Positions 22,115-33,442 of a stretch of 64,000 bases of DNA are shown here, piece by piece; the stretch's first letter is position 1; each line of letters starts with the position of its first letter. This DNA is from Ganoderma boninense. Its lineage: Eukaryota > Basidiomycota > Agaricomycetes > Polyporales > Polyporaceae. A program made the position numbers and the translations under genes. The notes beneath the pieces were generated by a model, which had not been told where the DNA came from, ran no database searches, and was given only the letters and a program-made list of their open reading frames with translations. The stretch spans positions 2,577,234 to 2,641,233 of the forward strand of contig CM035314.1 of the NCBI GenBank assembly GCA_002900995.3, in the 5' to 3' direction.

Positions 22115-24527
22115 TCAGGACGAGGCCTCGAGATCGTCAACATAGACGATCTCAGCGGGCCCCCTCTTCTCGATACCCTGTCCAAGCGTCAGCCAAACAT
22201 GCTTGCATTGAGTTTCTCGTGATCCTTACATTTTCGAACCACCTGAGCTGCGCTTGCAATTCGGTAAGACCACACAAGAGGATCACCTCGAAATGCTGCA
22301 CGTAGTAGGGTCCAATGGACCCCTGCTTTGGTTGCCGTGAAACCTGGGATGTGTCCGCGTGTACGGTGCATAAGCGAGTAAACATCCCTGAGATACATAT
22401 CAGACAGTTGCAAAATGGGACGACAAAATCAGTGGGTCAACTAACCTCGGTCAACGTCTTTCCACCTTGGCGTGTCTCGCCCTCTGTAGCATATCACAGG
22501 CGTGTCTAGTCGATCCAAACTACGTGAATGTTCCGCCTCCTGGCGGTAGCTTCGCAGCAATTCTTCGTTCTCGCGGACGCGAGTACCCTGAAATCATGTC
22601 AGTATCGTATTCACGGCAGCCATGATAGGGACAAACCTTTGGGAGAATCGTGTCGAACCTTCCAGGCACCACGATGTCACCAGAAGGCATAATGTGCTTC
22701 TTACTGCGGCGCGCTCGGTGCTCAGGATCATCGGGATTATACCTCACGGACATATCAGTGCCGTATGCCATCTTCATGACCCGCGACGATACGAAGTGAT
22801 CAAGGAAGAAAGAGACGGCGCCGTTAGCGACGGCTTTGTTCCTGCAGTTTTCTAGCTCAGGTGGTGCGTCGCGCGGACATCATGTTTTGGATGACGTACG
22901 TATGAGAGTCAGGGCGGTAAAGAGTGACACCAATTGCACCGAGCCTTTCTTGCAGCGATGAGTAGAGCCAAGGGCTAGCCGCAAAACCCCCGACAAGAAA
23001 CACGGTCTATCGCAAGCAAAGTGAGTGTTCACGTTCGAACTGTGAACGCATGGCAGCTACGTACGGAAAGCGTGGGGCTTCCTTCTCTTTGACGTTCGAT
23101 GACTTCAAAGATAGATTCGAGCGCAGGCTGGAAGAAGGACGCGACCTGAGACCTGCAGCAGCATACCAAAGTCAGGAGGTCACGCGATCCTCGGTGTTAA
23201 ATCACGACGACTTGCCCGCGGAGCGTGAGTTGCCCGCGACGAATGTTCACCGCCGGGTCATTATCCCTCATGGTCCCGAACTTGATGTAGGACGACTCCT
23301 TTTCATCTTTGAACACCGGCTTTGTGGACTTGTCAAAGCACTCCAGCATCGACTTCAAATCTTCCTCGTTTCCGAAGGGAGAATCCGCAAGAAGACCTGA
23401 CAAATAGTCAGCATCCGCTCAAGACGAGACATGCGACCACCGCCACCTTTCAGGAACTCGAGCAGACGAACGTTCACTCGCGTCGAGCCTTGAAGGGTGC
23501 CTGCATGCATGCCGGGGCCCGAGTCAACGCCAAATGATGCGAACGTCACAGAGGAAATGCTCACATTCCGGGGAAGTAACCTCCTCGACAGTGATCGGAG
23601 ACGTAGACAGGAAGCGGTAACTGCTGACGTCGACAGTGCCCCCGCCGGCATCGACGATGATCACGCTTTCGCCCTCCTGCACGACGATGCGACCGTCAGG
23701 CTGGCTCACATCTCACCACGACCGCGGTACCCACCTGGATGGTGTTGGTCGTAAGCCCGTTGTTAATGCAGAAGTTGAGGCTCGCTTCGCCCTCCGTCAC
23801 GAAGCGGATGCGCGAACGCCCCTCTCGCGTGTCCGGCACGAGCCCGGCGGCTACCGCAGCCTGGCGCATCTTGCTCTGCTGCAGCCCCTCCCAGCCGTTG
23901 GGATGGGAGAGCACGAACACGATGTTGTCCTGGACCGAGGTCCAGAGGCTCTCCCCGTTGCTGTGTGTCTCGCGGATATAGCGGCGGGCGCACGCGAAGA
24001 GGTAGTCGAGGAAGTCTGCCAGGACGTTGACGGCGGTCAAATCGGGAGGGAGCGGAGGAAGGTCTTTCTGGGAGATCGCGTTGGAGTCCAGATGCTCTGG
24101 ACGCAGGTGCAGCTTGAACCTGTCGAGCGGGGTATGAGCGTTTGCGCGCGATGCGATGCAGCGCGGAGGCGGAGCGGAGGCGTACGTACCATTCGACGTA
24201 CACCAGATCCTCGTCCTCTGCGACGAGATCCATGCCCGGGGCGGTGGCTTCGGCCCCCGCAGAATGAAGAGTGCCATCTTGGTGGTAATACAGAACGGAT
24301 GGAACTTTGCAGTTGCCTGCCTCGTTCTCTTGCCCAGGATAGCTGTCAAGGTCGATTAGTGGGACTCGAAGTTCCACAACCTCAATGGCTCACCGGGTAA
24401 TGCTGTGGATGGTTGGGACCTCTCCAGGGTCGAGGATGGCGTAGGAGACACCAGAGAACGTGGTCCCGACGTCTATCCCCACCACCAGCTTGCGGACTAG
24501 TCCTCGGTAAGCTTCGAGTGTAGGCAT
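22115..24527 (-). CDS. Hsp70-like ATPase (HSPA12-type), copy A
   Basis: Twelve exons: 24394-24527, 24190-24342, 23735-24119, 23565-23676, 23447-23500, 23212-23396, 23065-23145, 22900-23006, 22637-22841, 22446-22587, 22230-22387, 22115-22177. The product is 592 aa with every phase consistent. The actin/Hsp70 ATPase signatures are present: phosphate-1 VVGIDVGTTFSGVSYAIL (residues ~14-31), phosphate-2 IIVDAGGGTVDVSSY (~231) and adenosine loop VFLVGGFAASPWLY (~370). There is no canonical Hsp70 substrate domain or EEVD tail. The layout follows the HSPA12 branch, which is expanded in mushroom-forming fungi and has no settled function. The start codon is 317 bases from that of a divergent coiled-coil gene, and the same pair recurs at 57-62.6 kb, so the two products may work together (inference). 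Confidence 0.88.
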
Positions 24528-24844
24528 GATGGTGTTGAGTAGAAAGCACAACGACGCGTGCTGAAACCTCTTGTAGGCGTGAGACCGAACAAAGGGTCGT
24601 AGCATGGCGTGGCGGGAGATCGATCCACGCTGCTGCCTGCAGGATCTAATGAGATGGTAGACAATCGTTAGCTGGCTAGCCAGCCGCAAAGGGAGCATTG
24701 GCTCATACCACTTCCAAGCGAGAGTCCCAACGGCGATCCACTCCCCGTCTGCTCGAGGTGGCTTCAAACAAAGGAAGTGACGAACACTTCGGGCTTCCTC
24801 CCTCCAATCCTCCGCGAGATCCCCCCTCCCTCGACCTCTCACCG
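24528..24844. promoter_or_regulatory. bidirectional promoter of the first Hsp70-like/coiled-coil pair
   Basis: 317 bases separate the ATG of the Hsp70-like gene (-) from the likely ATG of the coiled-coil gene (+). Both promoters must lie here unless the plus gene has an unseen 5' exon; its frame is open back to ~24700 without an ATG. No clear TATA box or heat-shock element was identified. Confidence 0.55.
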
Positions 24845-26254
24845 ATGATAGAAACTGTCACCTCCAGTCTGCGATCTCTCGGCTCTCCCTTCACTGGCAC
24901 CGCAAGTTGGCGGCGCAGGTCTGCGAGCCTCTCCGGTCGGTCCAGAATATCGCACACCAGCCGAAGCGAAGGAGCGAACGGCATACAGAACGACTCCGAC
25001 CATGGTGCCACCGTCGAATCGTTCCAGAAAACCTACCAGAAGGCTATGGAGATGGCGGAGGGTTGGAAGAGGAAAGCAGAGGAGGCAGAGAAACGCGCAC
25101 ATTTAGCCGAAACCCGCCTAGCGGAAGCCAACCGACGTCGCAGCGCAGAACATAATACGTTCAATCCGCGTGTGGAGAGACAGGTGTTCGAGGCCGAGCA
25201 TCGCATCAACCACCTTGAAGCTGCCCTCGCCAAATCTGAACAGGAGTTGCGTCACACGAACGACGAACTGCGGGACGCGTTGGTTCTGCTCGATACGAGG
25301 TCGGCGGAGCTCCGGGATGCCCAAGCTTATCTTAGCCGCCCCGATGACGTCGCTGACGCGGAGGTGCTTCGTCTCGTCGAGGGGATCAACTCCAGGATTT
25401 TCCAAGCCGCCGCGAGCATCGCGAATGCATTCCAGTCCCGATATGGCGAGCAGAAAGACATCCAGGTCACGGTATCGCAGGAACGTGTAGAGCGCGTACG
25501 GCGTCTACTCGACGACGACGTCTTCTACGCACTTTCCTCCATCGACCACTGCGACGACTCCGTCGTAGTGCAAACTGCCCTCCAAGCCATCATGGTTTCC
25601 TGCACTAAGTGGCCGTGTGATGGGTGGGATTTCGGCGTCACTGACAAGCAGGTCCTTCGGAGGGTTTACGAGTACATCAGACGAACGGGTACGCACTTTT
25701 GTAGCCAGTTCCGCCAGAACGCCTATGTTGACGAGAACCCAGAACAACAATCAGTTGCTGGTAAATGGAGGGCACTGAGTAGGGCGTACGTGAAGAAGAT
25801 CTTCAAGGACTGTGGAGACCTAGAGCATAGTGCACTCGACTCGCTGTCGCGAGACATTGCGAATATCCTCCTAGTCTGTGGAGTCGCCGCGGTGCCACAC
25901 GACCTTCGCGCAGAGGTGGGGAACAGCTATGCCGACGCGTTACGTGAAATCGTCCATCTTTCCCTCGAATTTCAGCGCATTACGGGCGAAGGGATCATTT
26001 CTCGAGACCTCCTAATCCTTACCGCCAGCCCCAGGACACCCTTCGATCCCCGTCACATGGTCGACGAATGGGCCAGCCCGAAGAAAGTACCTCAAGGCGA
26101 AGACACACATCCGGTTCTCTGCACCACACAGCTGGGACTTGTTCGAGAGGAGAGAAAGGCGGCTGAAGGAGGGGGCAGGGAGGGAATCGTAGCGGTGGTC
26201 TTGCTCAAACCCAAGGTTGTCTTGACGAGCTTCCTGGAGGAACTGTTGGCCTAA
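24845..26254 (+). CDS. coiled-coil protein of a four-member family, copy A
   Basis: Start MIETVTSSLRSLGSPF at 24845. Exons are 24845-25688 and 25743-26254, giving 451 aa. The 54-base intron can be read through in frame, but all three paralogues splice at this spot (after the G of a Gly/Glu codon before a ...SVAGKWRALSR motif). Layout: Ser-rich N-terminus, charged coiled coil (residues ~60-165, KRKAEEAEKRAHLAETRLAE), then an all-helical domain with DVADAEVLRLVEGINSRIFQ, IVHLSLEFQRITGEGIISRD and the closing CTTQLGLVREERK...VVLLKPKVVL. I do not recognise a named domain. It is divergent from the Hsp70-like gene copy A; the paralogue at 57.0-59.0 kb has the same partner. Confidence 0.8.
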   Translation: MIETVTSSLRSLGSPFTGTASWRRRSASLSGRSRISHTSRSEGANGIQNDSDHGATVESFQKTYQKAMEMAEGWKRKAEEAEKRAHLAETRLAEANRRRSAEHNTFNPRVERQVFEAEHRINHLEAALAKSEQELRHTNDELRDALVLLDTRSAELRDAQAYLSRPDDVADAEVLRLVEGINSRIFQAAASIANAFQSRYGEQKDIQVTVSQERVERVRRLLDDDVFYALSSIDHCDDSVVVQTALQAIMVSCTKWPCDGWDFGVTDKQVLRRVYEYIRRTGTHFCSQFRQNAYVDENPEQQSVAGKWRALSRAYVKKIFKDCGDLEHSALDSLSRDIANILLVCGVAAVPHDLRAEVGNSYADALREIVHLSLEFQRITGEGIISRDLLILTASPRTPFDPRHMVDEWASPKKVPQGEDTHPVLCTTQLGLVREERKAAEGGGREGIVAVVLLKPKVVLTSFLEELLA

Positions 26255-27147
26255 TCAAGTTCGCAACCTGCAAAACCGTGAGCGGAGGACGTGCGAAAGT
26301 GGTATGTATGTCTACTACCTTTCTAAAACCTTAACACTGGCTGATGACGATGAAGGCGGAAGAATACAACAAGCCCGCAAGGTCGAGGATTGCCAAGGGT
26401 ACGCAATCGACAAGCTGCCGGTTCATAGTTACAGTTGACGTCCGTGACTGACATGAAAGGAGAAGAAGAGATGAAACGTGTACGCGTACTTGTATTTGGA
26501 TCTATTGAATGGAGTGCCGCTGTGTCCATCCACGTTGGGGGTGCGGGAACCATTTGCGACCACCTGCCAGGAGCTATGTCAGGTTACGGAAATGGATGCT
26601 TGTAGCTGAGGATGCGGCAAGGGAAGAGGAGGACAACATTAGGAAAAGAGGTATGCAGAGCAAGCACAAACAGCGTGACGGGGAGCGAAAAGCTTTGAGG
26701 GGAAGTGAGCGCCGGCTCGTCCCCAAGTCGAGGCAAGTTGGTTCTAGGCGCCTCGAGCTTCATGGCCTCTCAGACAAACAGAGGTAAGTATGTCCTCGAC
26801 CAGTGGACCACGGCTTCGGCATGCGATTGCCTATCGGAAGGTCAGTGGGATTTGGACCTCGATGTAGACTGTAGTGTCCCGCCATGCCCGACAGAAATAT
26901 TATATGATAAAATAGTGGGACAAGGTGGGCCAGAGAGTTACGTATAAGATAATCCAAATGTCCTCGAAGTGTGGATGCAAGAATGAGACGTAGGGATTAC
27001 AGAGTCGTTACCGGGCTCAAGAAACACAGGACGAGAACAAGGGATATCAGGTAACAAAAACTACTCAAACGCGACGCAGCGAATATCGTCTCCTCTTCTC
27101 TTCTCCTGCTCCGCCCGCCTCCCGTTCAGCATTCAATCTACACTACC
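26255..27147. other. intergenic, no supported gene
   Basis: About 0.9 kb between the ends of the coiled-coil gene (+) and the TMEM184 gene (-). A CT-rich, promoter-like run at 27085-27130 precedes the ATG of the fragment at 27148. Confidence 0.4.
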
Positions 27148-27258
27148 ATGGCTCGCTCTTTGTCCAGCGTCCTGCGCCCCGTCTCCCGTGGCACTATCTC
27201 GGCCCAGCGCTCGACGCCCGGGGAAGACAAAAAAGGGCTCAGTACCGGGGAACACTGA
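27148..27258 (+). pseudogene. possible 5' remnant of a mitochondrial protein gene
   Basis: A CT-rich leader runs into an ATG and a 36-codon frame starting MARSLSSVLRPVSRGTISAQ. The first ~22 residues look like a mitochondrial targeting peptide (Arg/Ser/Ala, no acids); the rest does not look coding. It overlaps the last 20 bases of the TMEM184 gene on the other strand. Either it is a truncated relic or the similarity is chance. Confidence 0.25.
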
Positions 27259-29449
27259 CGTTCTCTACACTTGGCTCGTTCAGGTGTCCCAGTCCCTCCG
27301 AGGACGAGCCGTTTCCGCTGCTGTAGGTGTACGGCGCTAATCTGACGTTTTCGTCGAAAGATCCCCGGGGCGCACGCACAGCGGACATGGACATGGACTC
27401 ACCCGCGCACGCCGCCTCCGCGCCCGCGGTACCCGCCCGCGCCGCTGGAGAGGGTGCTCACGCCGGACGCGCTGCGCTCGAAGCCGAACGCCTCCCCGTA
27501 CGTCTTCTTCGCGACCGTGTTCCCGTTCATGTCCGTGATCGTGACCCGCGCGCCGTGCGTGCCTGGCTTCCCGCGTACGTAGTCGATGAAGAACTTGAGT
27601 GAGCCCCATATCTCCCGCGCGAAGTCGCCTGGAGGGGCCAGACGTGTTAATGACGGACTTCATCACTATCACTGGCGCGAGACGGGACAAGACATACCGT
27701 AGTTGACGCTGTCGAGAAGTGGACGCCCGAAGCCGGTCTTCGGGCGGCCGGGGACGACGTACTCTTTCCAGGTATAGGCGTACATCATGAAGGCGGAAAA
27801 GATCACCATCTATACCGACTTGCGTTAGCACTTAGCAATCCTTATGGACGTCGGCAATAACGCACCTCAATACAGATGGTGAGTGCGTTCAAACCATCCG
27901 CAATGTTCGTCGCTGTCCAGTATTGGGATTTTTGAATCACTTTTCCTTCCAGAGCACTGAACTGTTGTTGAAGTGGAGAGTATCGGTAGGCGTGCCAGAC
28001 GGATTGAAACTGGGAGAACGTACCACGAAGGATTGATAAAAGGTGAACATGACGATGAGCTTGATCGACAAGAACTTCGACAAGGGTTTCCGCCCGACGA
28101 GTTCATCCTTCGTCAGCCCGTAGAAGAGCAGTAGTCCGTAAAGGGCGACACTGTGCAGAAGCGTGGAGGTGAACGCCATAGCGGGAAATGTTCGTATAAA
28201 TAGCCGCGTACGTTATACTGATAAAATCGATTACGCTGAAGTAGGCGTGCGCAGTCTTGAAGCTCCATGGCCCCGACTGGCACAACACCCCGTAGTGCTC
28301 ACAGATGATCCCTGCGATTGACAATGCTACAAGCAAACGTGAGCGTCGTCGTATGGCGACTCCTGATGAATTACTTGTACTCACCTGGTCGTAGGATGAC
28401 GTATTGGAGAACCGACCACTATTAATCTAGGCTTGAGTAGGGTCAAGGATAGCGCTCGAATGCGCGCGCACCTTCACGGTGTACATAAAATAAGCCTGGA
28501 TTTCACAGAACATGAACATTCATGTGATATGGAGAGCAAGGGTCCGCAAGGACTGACCTTCGTTGGCCGATATCTCCAACAGCAGAGCTGAGATGGATGT
28601 CAATTCCGAGCAAGGCGCAGGGAAATGAGTCCACGTACGGGCATAGGTAGACTTGATTTGTCCTTGCGGAGAATGGCATTGTCGACATCATGTCCTGTCG
28701 CTGTCGAGGCGACGTATTCGATAAGGAGGAGACTTAAGTGCGGACGTTGTGAGTCTGGGAGACGGAGTGACCTGGACAAAGCTTGACTCACAGAAAGGCA
28801 CTGAGGGTGACGGACTGTAGACGAGAGGCATCAGTATTCGAGCCTTTGCGAGGGAGTAGGAAGTAGGGGGCTGGTCTACGGAAGGGAAGAGAAGAAGATT
28901 TGGCAGAACTCGCCTCATATACTAAAAAGGATCAAGAATGGTCGGCCAAAAGAAGCAGGCAGCAAGAACAATATACGCACCACATTCGATGAGGTCGTAG
29001 TAGGTATAACTTCGAAAGAATCGGTAGGAAAAGAAGGAGATTATGGCGTAGACGGCGGGCATGTACAATATTCGGATGCTGCAACAGAGGTCACTTTAGA
29101 AACCGTCATAGTGGCTGATGCGGACGTACATCTGTCGTTGTTCACCGGGATTTGTGTAGTTCCTGCACGCACTGTTGGAACCAGGTGCATCAAAACCAGT
29201 CGCCAGATACTCACCTGCAATGGAACGAGACGCTGACACCAGTCAAAACGACAGTCTTTCAAGCATGAATGTATGAGCCCCGGACGACATCTGGAAAGAT
29301 AGACTGCGTACCACGGCTGCACACACCCCCGCTATCAACCATCCTATCCTGTGGGCATCCCAGTTGATCCCGTCCGAGTCCCAAAAGCTGCTTTGGTCGA
29401 TCACCAATAGGTTGTCGGATGGACAGAGAGTACTGTTCGCTTCGACCAT
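27239..29449 (-). CDS. TMEM184/DUF300 (organic solute transporter Ost-alpha-like) seven-helix membrane protein
   Basis: Sixteen exons: 29312-29449, 29215-29255, 29130-29162, 28981-29078, 28910-28921, 28792-28814, 28639-28732, 28558-28587, 28472-28495, 28385-28418, 28212-28326, 28024-28150, 27866-27961, 27698-27809, 27403-27628, 27239-27341. The product is ~434 aa. Seven hydrophobic segments are seen, e.g. IGWLIAGVCAAVTVVLTGVS, YMPAVYAIISFFSYRFF, VALYGLLLFYGL and ALTICIEMVIFSAFMMYAY. Family signatures include HCRNYTNPGEQRQIIRIL, the glycine-bearing ...KTAHAYFSVIDFISI and KFLSIKLIVMFTFYQSF. The C-terminus is polar and Gly/Arg/Ser-rich. The family sits in endosomal or vacuolar membranes and is linked to solute transport or trafficking. 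The phases of the 12-nt exon 5 and exon 6 disagree by one base (near 28910), so an indel or unusual splice is likely there. Confidence 0.88.
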
Positions 29450-30355
29450 GTCGGGGATTCGGGAACTTGAATCTGGCTCGTTTGTCCCAGCCACCAGCGA
29501 GGTGGAGATAAAGGTATAGAGAGGACAGATGAAGGAGGGAATATGCGGGCGAGCGACGCCCTCCAGGCGTGGTATACAGCAGAGAATAAGGTCGGGCTGT
29601 GCGTCTGCATGGCCTGCGGAGAACGATGGTCTCGGCGGCACGCGCTCTGTGCCCACGCTCGGTCGCTGCGCGTACGCAGCCCGCGCCCCGAACAGGATCT
29701 GGTGACGATTTCGTTCCTTTCCTTTCTGGCAGCCGTCGCATATTCGACACCTATTCAAAATGACGTTTTCACTGCCAAGTTGCTGCAAGCTCGCCTCGAA
29801 CCCTTGTCCATCCTGTCCTGTTCAGCATAATTCTCTCGGCGAGGTCTCCTGCGACGCTCGTGGCAACCATGGCTGTTTTTGTCATACCTGATGACCTCCA
29901 TCCCACCTCGGACTACAAGTTCCCATTGGCTATACATACCGGGCAGTGTGGGCTACACAGGGCTACACACACCGTAATTTACCAGCGCTGGCACGCGGAC
30001 ATGCGGTTTCGGTGCGCCTCGCGACCGGGACTTCACCTTATGTGACGACCCATTTCGACCTTCTCGGTGCGGAAACGGTCTTATGGACTCCGAGCCTGGC
30101 GCAACAGCTGACCGAAGCATCGCCCAAACTGTAGATGGTCTTACTCGACGCATTCGAGCCTCAAGCTTGTCCATGCAAGACAACATGATCAAAGCAAGGA
30201 CCCGCGACGACGACAGCATGGTGAATCTGACGGGATCGGGACGGGCGGGAATCTATTTTATATCGGTGGCTTCCTCTTACAATTCGGACAACCGCTGAGC
30301 CCGACCTCGGGCTGTATTCTGCTGTCTCCGGAACATGGATATCCACCCCACGCGA
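29450..30355. other. intergenic, TMEM184 promoter region
   Basis: Both neighbours are on the minus strand, so the promoter of the TMEM184 gene should lie here. No coding exon or repeat is supported. Confidence 0.4.
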
Positions 30356-31035
30356 TCACGCTCGCCGTCCCCTTCCATTGCCAACTGCGAGTGCCCGGGA
30401 AGTGGGGCCTAGTAATGCCCCGGTCGTCAACGTCAGGCGCTATTGCCGATGCCGCACTCATCAGCTCAACGGACTCGACAGGGAGCATGCCATGCTGCTC
30501 ACCTGCGCATCCTGTGAGGATGGTTGCTGGCGCGGCGTGGACATCGGCCTTGGAATATAACCGTTCCCGCCGTTTCCGGGTCGCGCCCCTGCTCTCTGAT
30601 CTGAACCAGACTGCCTCTGTTGCTGTGGCCCTGGGCCCGGGGTGTTGTTGTGCCCATTGCCGTTGGCTGTGCCAGCACGATTCGTTGGCTGTGTGCGCGG
30701 CCTGCTTTGTCCAGCGCGGTTGATAGGAGGGTTATTGGGGGCGCTGGCCGTTTGCGCGGGGCGGCCGTTCTGAGCTTTCGTCTGCGCCACAGTGGACAGA
30801 CGTGAGCACGAGGGTACCAGGCGTATACGCGAATCGTTTGGCTCACCCGGCCTCCCTGTGGTTTGGCACGCTGGGATGCATCGTTCACAGCGATGCTTGT
30901 GGCACGACTCCTCGCGTCGGTGCTCACGTTGAGGCGAAGTGTGAGGGACGTGTTAGAGCTGGCGTTGGCAGTGGCCGACGACGCCTTCTTGGAGGTCGTA
31001 CGCGCAGGCTTCGCCCTCATCGTCGTCGTCGCCAT
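30356..31035 (-). CDS. basic, disordered low-complexity protein
   Basis: Three exons in clean phase 0: 30847-31035, 30503-30781, 30356-30439; 183 aa. The N-terminus is Ala/Ser/Thr/Lys-rich (RAKPARTTSKKASSATANAS). The middle is Pro/Gln/Asn/Gly/Arg-rich (NGHNNTPGPGPQQQRQSGSD) and the end is RALAVGNGRGRRA. There are almost no acidic residues, no cysteines and no predicted fold, so binding to nucleic acid is possible but only inferred from composition. I do not recognise a family. Confidence 0.5.
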
Positions 31036-32084
31036 CGTTTGAGGAAGAAGAAAGGATGGTTCCCAACTGCTAATGGTCGGAGGTCATACATATCTGTGGA
31101 TCGTCTGCAGTACCGCAGCACCCGCACCTCTTCCTGCTCTGAACCCATATCTTTATCTCCAGCTTCTGCGACCGTCACGCGGTCTCAGCGGCGGTCGGAC
31201 GACTCGGCCTAGTCCATTTATTTCCTCACTGGGCTCTAAACCGATCGTCTAGTCTGAAGAAACTTCAGCGAAGATCGCCCAAGGGAGCAAGCCGCTCTTC
31301 CCCCGTACTAAGGGGCAGCATTCCCTGTTTACGTCTCGGCGCGGGTATTCACGTCCAGATGTGACGCTAGGTATTCAGTGCCCATGGTCGAGCGGTCAGG
31401 ACATAGGGAGGGGTGGAACGTTTAGAAGGAGGGGCTAGAGCTGGCCCGCAATCTACTCGTCTTTGGGAGTGGTAAATGTGGTTGCTGTGCTACTCAATAG
31501 TGAGCGAGTGCTGAGCAGCTGTCGTGAGCGATGTTAATCTTCATGGTCGCCTGTTATATGTATTTGTACCTGTTGGCCAGAGACTTTCAGGACCCCCCAG
31601 ACGAACCCCTTGTATCCCCACTTCTTGCACCCATTTCTGTCGGAACTCGCTCCTACTTCCTTTCAAGTCATAGATCAAGATCCATCGCCCGACGACGGTC
31701 TCTTTACGAGAACGTCTTGCAGAAGCGGCCGTGAAGTCGAAACTTGTTCGGTGGGCATCCTCATCATCTAGTCACCACAATCTGCCACTTAATGACCCGA
31801 CACGCAGCCTCTAGGTACGACAGGGGGTCATAAATCGTTTCTTTACGCACTCCGTGTAAGTCTGCCACAAAAAGGTCGACAATAATGCTCATGATAGTCT
31901 GAGGTGGCTCCTTGGCCTGGGAGGGTTGTGTTGATAGCTATTGCCCGTCCTAACATTGCAGGCTAGCTTTTCAAGAGTAAGTCGTGCGTATCATAACTAT
32001 GTAGTATCGTAACTGAACCTAAGATACATATTACAGATTAGATAGGAGTACGATTGCAGTTCGTCAGAGTGGTAAAGCCAATTG
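31036..32084. other. intergenic, no supported gene
   Basis: About 1 kb with scattered short frames and AT-rich stretches near 31840-32070. Nothing recognised. Confidence 0.4.
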
Positions 32085-33442
32085 TCATGTAGGTGATCCC
32101 ATTGTCGAGGGGCTTGCGTCCTCTTCGTCGACGAGTCCAAGCTCATATACGACAGTATCTAGCACGACCTTGGGTTTCAACAGCATTGTCATCGAAAGAC
32201 CGTCGTCTCCGTCGAGCGCATCCGACATCTTCTCCGAACGCCGCAGGCCCAAGTCAGCAGTGGAGAGAACACGAGGAACAGTTCCAGGCGGTCCTGTGGC
32301 GGCGATCTCCCCGTTGTAGATGTCCTCCATCTGCTCCGGGTCGAACACCTCGTCGAAGCGCGATGTGAGCACCTCGTAGTCGCACTCGACGACTTCCTCG
32401 CCAATGATGCGCTGGAGATCGAGCGCGGTGCGGATGATGGTGTCCAGGTGCTGTGTATACTGTGTGTGGATGTCCTCCGCGAGGAATGACCCACCCGCGA
32501 CGGTGAGCAGGTCGGCTATGCGCTCCGCCAGCTGCTGCGAGAAACCCGGGACGAGATCACGGCCGTTGTAGAGGCGCTGCTTGGAATACTTGCGCGCACG
32601 GGAGCGCCACCGTCCCGACACCAGCTGTGATTCTGCAAGGACGACGCAATGAGAAACACCGGATGGAAGAGAGGGGCACAACGCACCCGAACGACGCATC
32701 TGCTTGTATAGCCCTTCGAAGACGGGCTTGCTCTGATGCTGGAAGTCCCAGGCGGACGCGACTTCCGCCGCAAAGCCAACCATGTCCGCCTTGAGCGCGA
32801 TGTCGACGAGGATTGGATCGTCCTGGTGCTGTATGGACTCGAGCAGCTCTGCCATCACCGGTCCTACCGCCTCGCGCGCACGCTCGAATGCCTGACGGAC
32901 TTTCTCGGGGTCAGGCACGTCGGCGACGCGAAAGGCGTTCGTAACCTGAGATGCAACCTCCGAGATCTCGAGGTTCAGAGTCCGGGCCATCGCTAGCACG
33001 ATGTCGTCGTAGGCAGAGATGGTCGACCGAACGTCCGTGACCTGCGCGCGTTGAACAGGCGAACCGTCGCCGCCAGACTCGGGGACCCGTGAGTGCCCAG
33101 TAAGTTCGTGCGAAGCGCCGTGGCGGGCCCGCCTTCGTGTATCGCTGCCTCGTCCCTGCTCCTCAGCTCTGACCTCGCCAACGCTTCCATCCTCCGCCAG
33201 AACTCGGACTCCTGGCGCTTCTCCTCGACGACGCTCTCCGCTTTGCTTCGCTCTAGGGCGACCTGCTGGACGAGGCTCTCGCGTTCCGCCCTCGCCTCCT
33301 CCACGGCCTTCTGCAACTGTGCGTTCTGGGTGCGCATCCGGTGCGCAACCACGCCAGCGTAGCCAAATGTCGTCAAGACGAGCGCGATCTTGCACGCCGT
33401 CGCGGCGAGGGAGATGAATGAGCCGGAGTGCCAGTGGGGCAT
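32085..33442 (-). CDS. coiled-coil protein of the four-member family, copy B (membrane-anchored form)
   Basis: The ATG at 33442 gives MPHWHSGSFISLAATACKIA, then a hydrophobic segment (ALVLTTFGYAGVV, residues ~20-32), then a coiled coil (QLQKAVEEARAERESLVQQV, EEKRQESEFWRRMEALARSE). The helical domain follows (STISAYDDIVLAMARTLNLE, LDLQRIIGEEVVECDYEVLT) and closes with STADLGLRRSEK...MTMLLKPKVVL. The conserved intron is 32633-32686. The N-terminal and C-terminal halves lie in different frames. The switch falls near 33048-33053 in a GCGCGC run, so a small indel is likely; ~434 aa if repaired. It has no Hsp70-like gene next to it. An N-terminal membrane helix is not obvious in copies A and D. Confidence 0.7.

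Noticed and set aside
23701..23734. 34-base intron in Hsp70-like copy A
   Set aside because: Comparison with copy B shows that the acceptor is 24 bases further on (GTGCAG at 23677), giving a normal 58-base intron.
23636..24400. 254-codon open frame on the plus strand
   Set aside because: Antisense to Hsp70-like copy A exons 3 and 4, whose ATPase motifs and exon lengths are confirmed by the paralogue.
29243..29788. 181-codon open frame on the minus strand upstream of TMEM184
   Set aside because: It runs through the TMEM184 start region in a mixed frame; the internal ATG at 29449 alone gives the conserved N-terminus, and upstream residues look random.
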